Below, one piece after another: positions 6,137-6,795 of a DNA stretch of 6,795 nucleotides. This DNA comes from Deltaproteobacteria bacterium (lineage in GTDB: Bacteria > Desulfobacterota > GWC2-55-46 > UBA9637). The notes beneath the pieces are model-generated. The model had not been told where the DNA came from. It was given only the letters and a program-made list of their open reading frames with translations, and did not search any database. Location: positions 1-6,795 of the forward strand of contig JACRNK010000232.1 of NCBI GenBank assembly GCA_016234985.1, given 5' to 3'. The number at the start of each line of letters is the position of its first letter. Positions within the stretch are counted from its first letter, which is position 1. A program made the translations under genes and the position numbers.

Positions 6137-6795
6137 ATGAAATATAAACTTACGCTCATTTATCCGGCACACAAGAAAAATACAGGGAATTACAGAGAAA
6201 AAAAGGGGAAATACTCTATTCCGCAGTTAAGCCTGCCCACCATTGCGGGACTAACCGACGACCGGTTTGATGTTGTCATTGTGGACGAAAATATTGAGGA
6301 CATAGATTTTGAAGCAAAAACCGATCTGGTTGGCATTACGACTATGACTGCCCTTGCGCCGCGTGCCTATGATATAGCCGACCGTTTCAGAAAAAAGGGG
6401 GTTCCGGCTGTGCTCGGCGGCATCCATGCCTCTATGCTTCCTGACGAGGCTGCGGTTCATGCGGATTCACTCGTCTTAGGAGAGGCAGAGGACGTGTGGT
6501 CTATTGCACTGAGCGATTTCATTCAAGGGAGGCTGCAAAAGACATACAGGGGCACAGGCCGGCATACGCTTGTAAATCTGCCGTTGCCCAGATTGGATTT
6601 GCTTAAAAAGGGCAGGTATTTTTCCACAAGCCTGCTGATGGCTTCCCGAGGATGCCCCCATGACTGCCACTATTGCTCTGTTACAACCTTTTGGGGGAAA
6701 GGTTTCAGATATAGACCTGTAGAAGATGTAATAAGAGAACTTAAGTCTTTGAAAGACAGGCATGTTTATTTTACAGACGACAACCTTTATGGGAA
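6137..6795 (+). CDS. Radical SAM protein with N-terminal B12-binding-like domain (3' end missing)
   Basis: Only the first 219 codons are in view; the frame is open to the window edge. Residues about 1-135 form a Rossmann-like B12-binding-type domain: KLTLIYPAHKK, DDRFDVVIVDENIEDI, TDLVGITTMTALAPRAYDIADRFRKKG, VPAVLGGIHASMLPDEA and LGEAEDVW. A classical DxHxxG cobalamin-ligand motif is not visible, as is common in this superfamily. The radical SAM motif CPHDCHYC gives C173, C177 and C180 for the 4Fe-4S cluster, followed by GFRYRPVEDVIREL and FTDDN (212-216). Related proteins carry out methylations and other radical reactions on lipids, natural products or tetrapyrroles, but the substrate cannot be told from this half. 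GAGGTG at 6127-6132, 4 bases before ATG, fixes the start. It lies 12 bases after the HNH gene and is probably co-transcribed with it. Confidence 0.9.
   Translation, partial: MKYKLTLIYPAHKKNTGNYREKKGKYSIPQLSLPTIAGLTDDRFDVVIVDENIEDIDFEAKTDLVGITTMTALAPRAYDIADRFRKKGVPAVLGGIHASMLPDEAAVHADSLVLGEAEDVWSIALSDFIQGRLQKTYRGTGRHTLVNLPLPRLDLLKKGRYFSTSLLMASRGCPHDCHYCSVTTFWGKGFRYRPVEDVIRELKSLKDRHVYFTDDNLYG

Overview
The window looks like ordinary chromosome from a Gram-negative bacterium with moderate GC, probably anaerobic or microaerophilic. An AmrS-type radical SAM enzyme, a BCAM0308-type zinc protein, a PolX with a fused PHP domain and a B12-binding-type radical SAM protein together suggest Nitrospirota or Thermodesulfobacteriota ('deltaproteobacteria'). 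That placement is inferred from gene content and protein resemblance; no rRNA or other marker is present to confirm it. I see no tRNA, rRNA, CRISPR array or insertion sequence.

Layout. Positions 1-130 hold possible promoter elements. They are followed by a secreted YbhB/YbcL-family (PEBP fold) protein (131-670) and, 30 bases on, a BCAM0308-family zinc-ribbon protein (701-1204). Positions 1209-1290 form a striking symmetrical repeat: five tandem AATTANN heptamers, a 12-base centre, then five heptamers in inverted orientation. The next unit (1298-3534) is three tightly packed genes: amrS, a small membrane protein of unknown family, and a glycine-zipper envelope protein that is probably a lipoprotein. 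The last two overlap by ATGA. A small membrane-protein gene then runs on the minus strand (3527-3838). It converges on the glycine-zipper gene with an 8-base overlap and has its own good sigma-70-like promoter at 3888-3916. A GC-rich hairpin (4003-4028) sits just before polX (4048-5781), an intact bacterial family X DNA polymerase with complete polymerase and PHP active sites. It is followed on the same strand by a compact HNH endonuclease-type gene (5831-6124) and the first 219 codons of a radical SAM protein with an N-terminal B12-binding-like domain (6137-6795, cut by the window edge).

How the genes may work together. PolX is a repair polymerase with exonuclease/AP-endonuclease-type activity in characterised relatives. 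Its co-orientation with an HNH protein suggests a DNA-processing link, but this is only inferred. The amrS unit joins a conserved radical SAM enzyme of poorly understood function to two envelope proteins with no recognised family; the usual AmrA (AMMECR1) and AmrB (Memo) partners are not in view. I found no convincing wholly new defence or mobile system. The features most worth following up are the inverted heptamer array, the uncharacterised amrS-linked membrane genes, and the minus-strand small membrane gene with its promoter.
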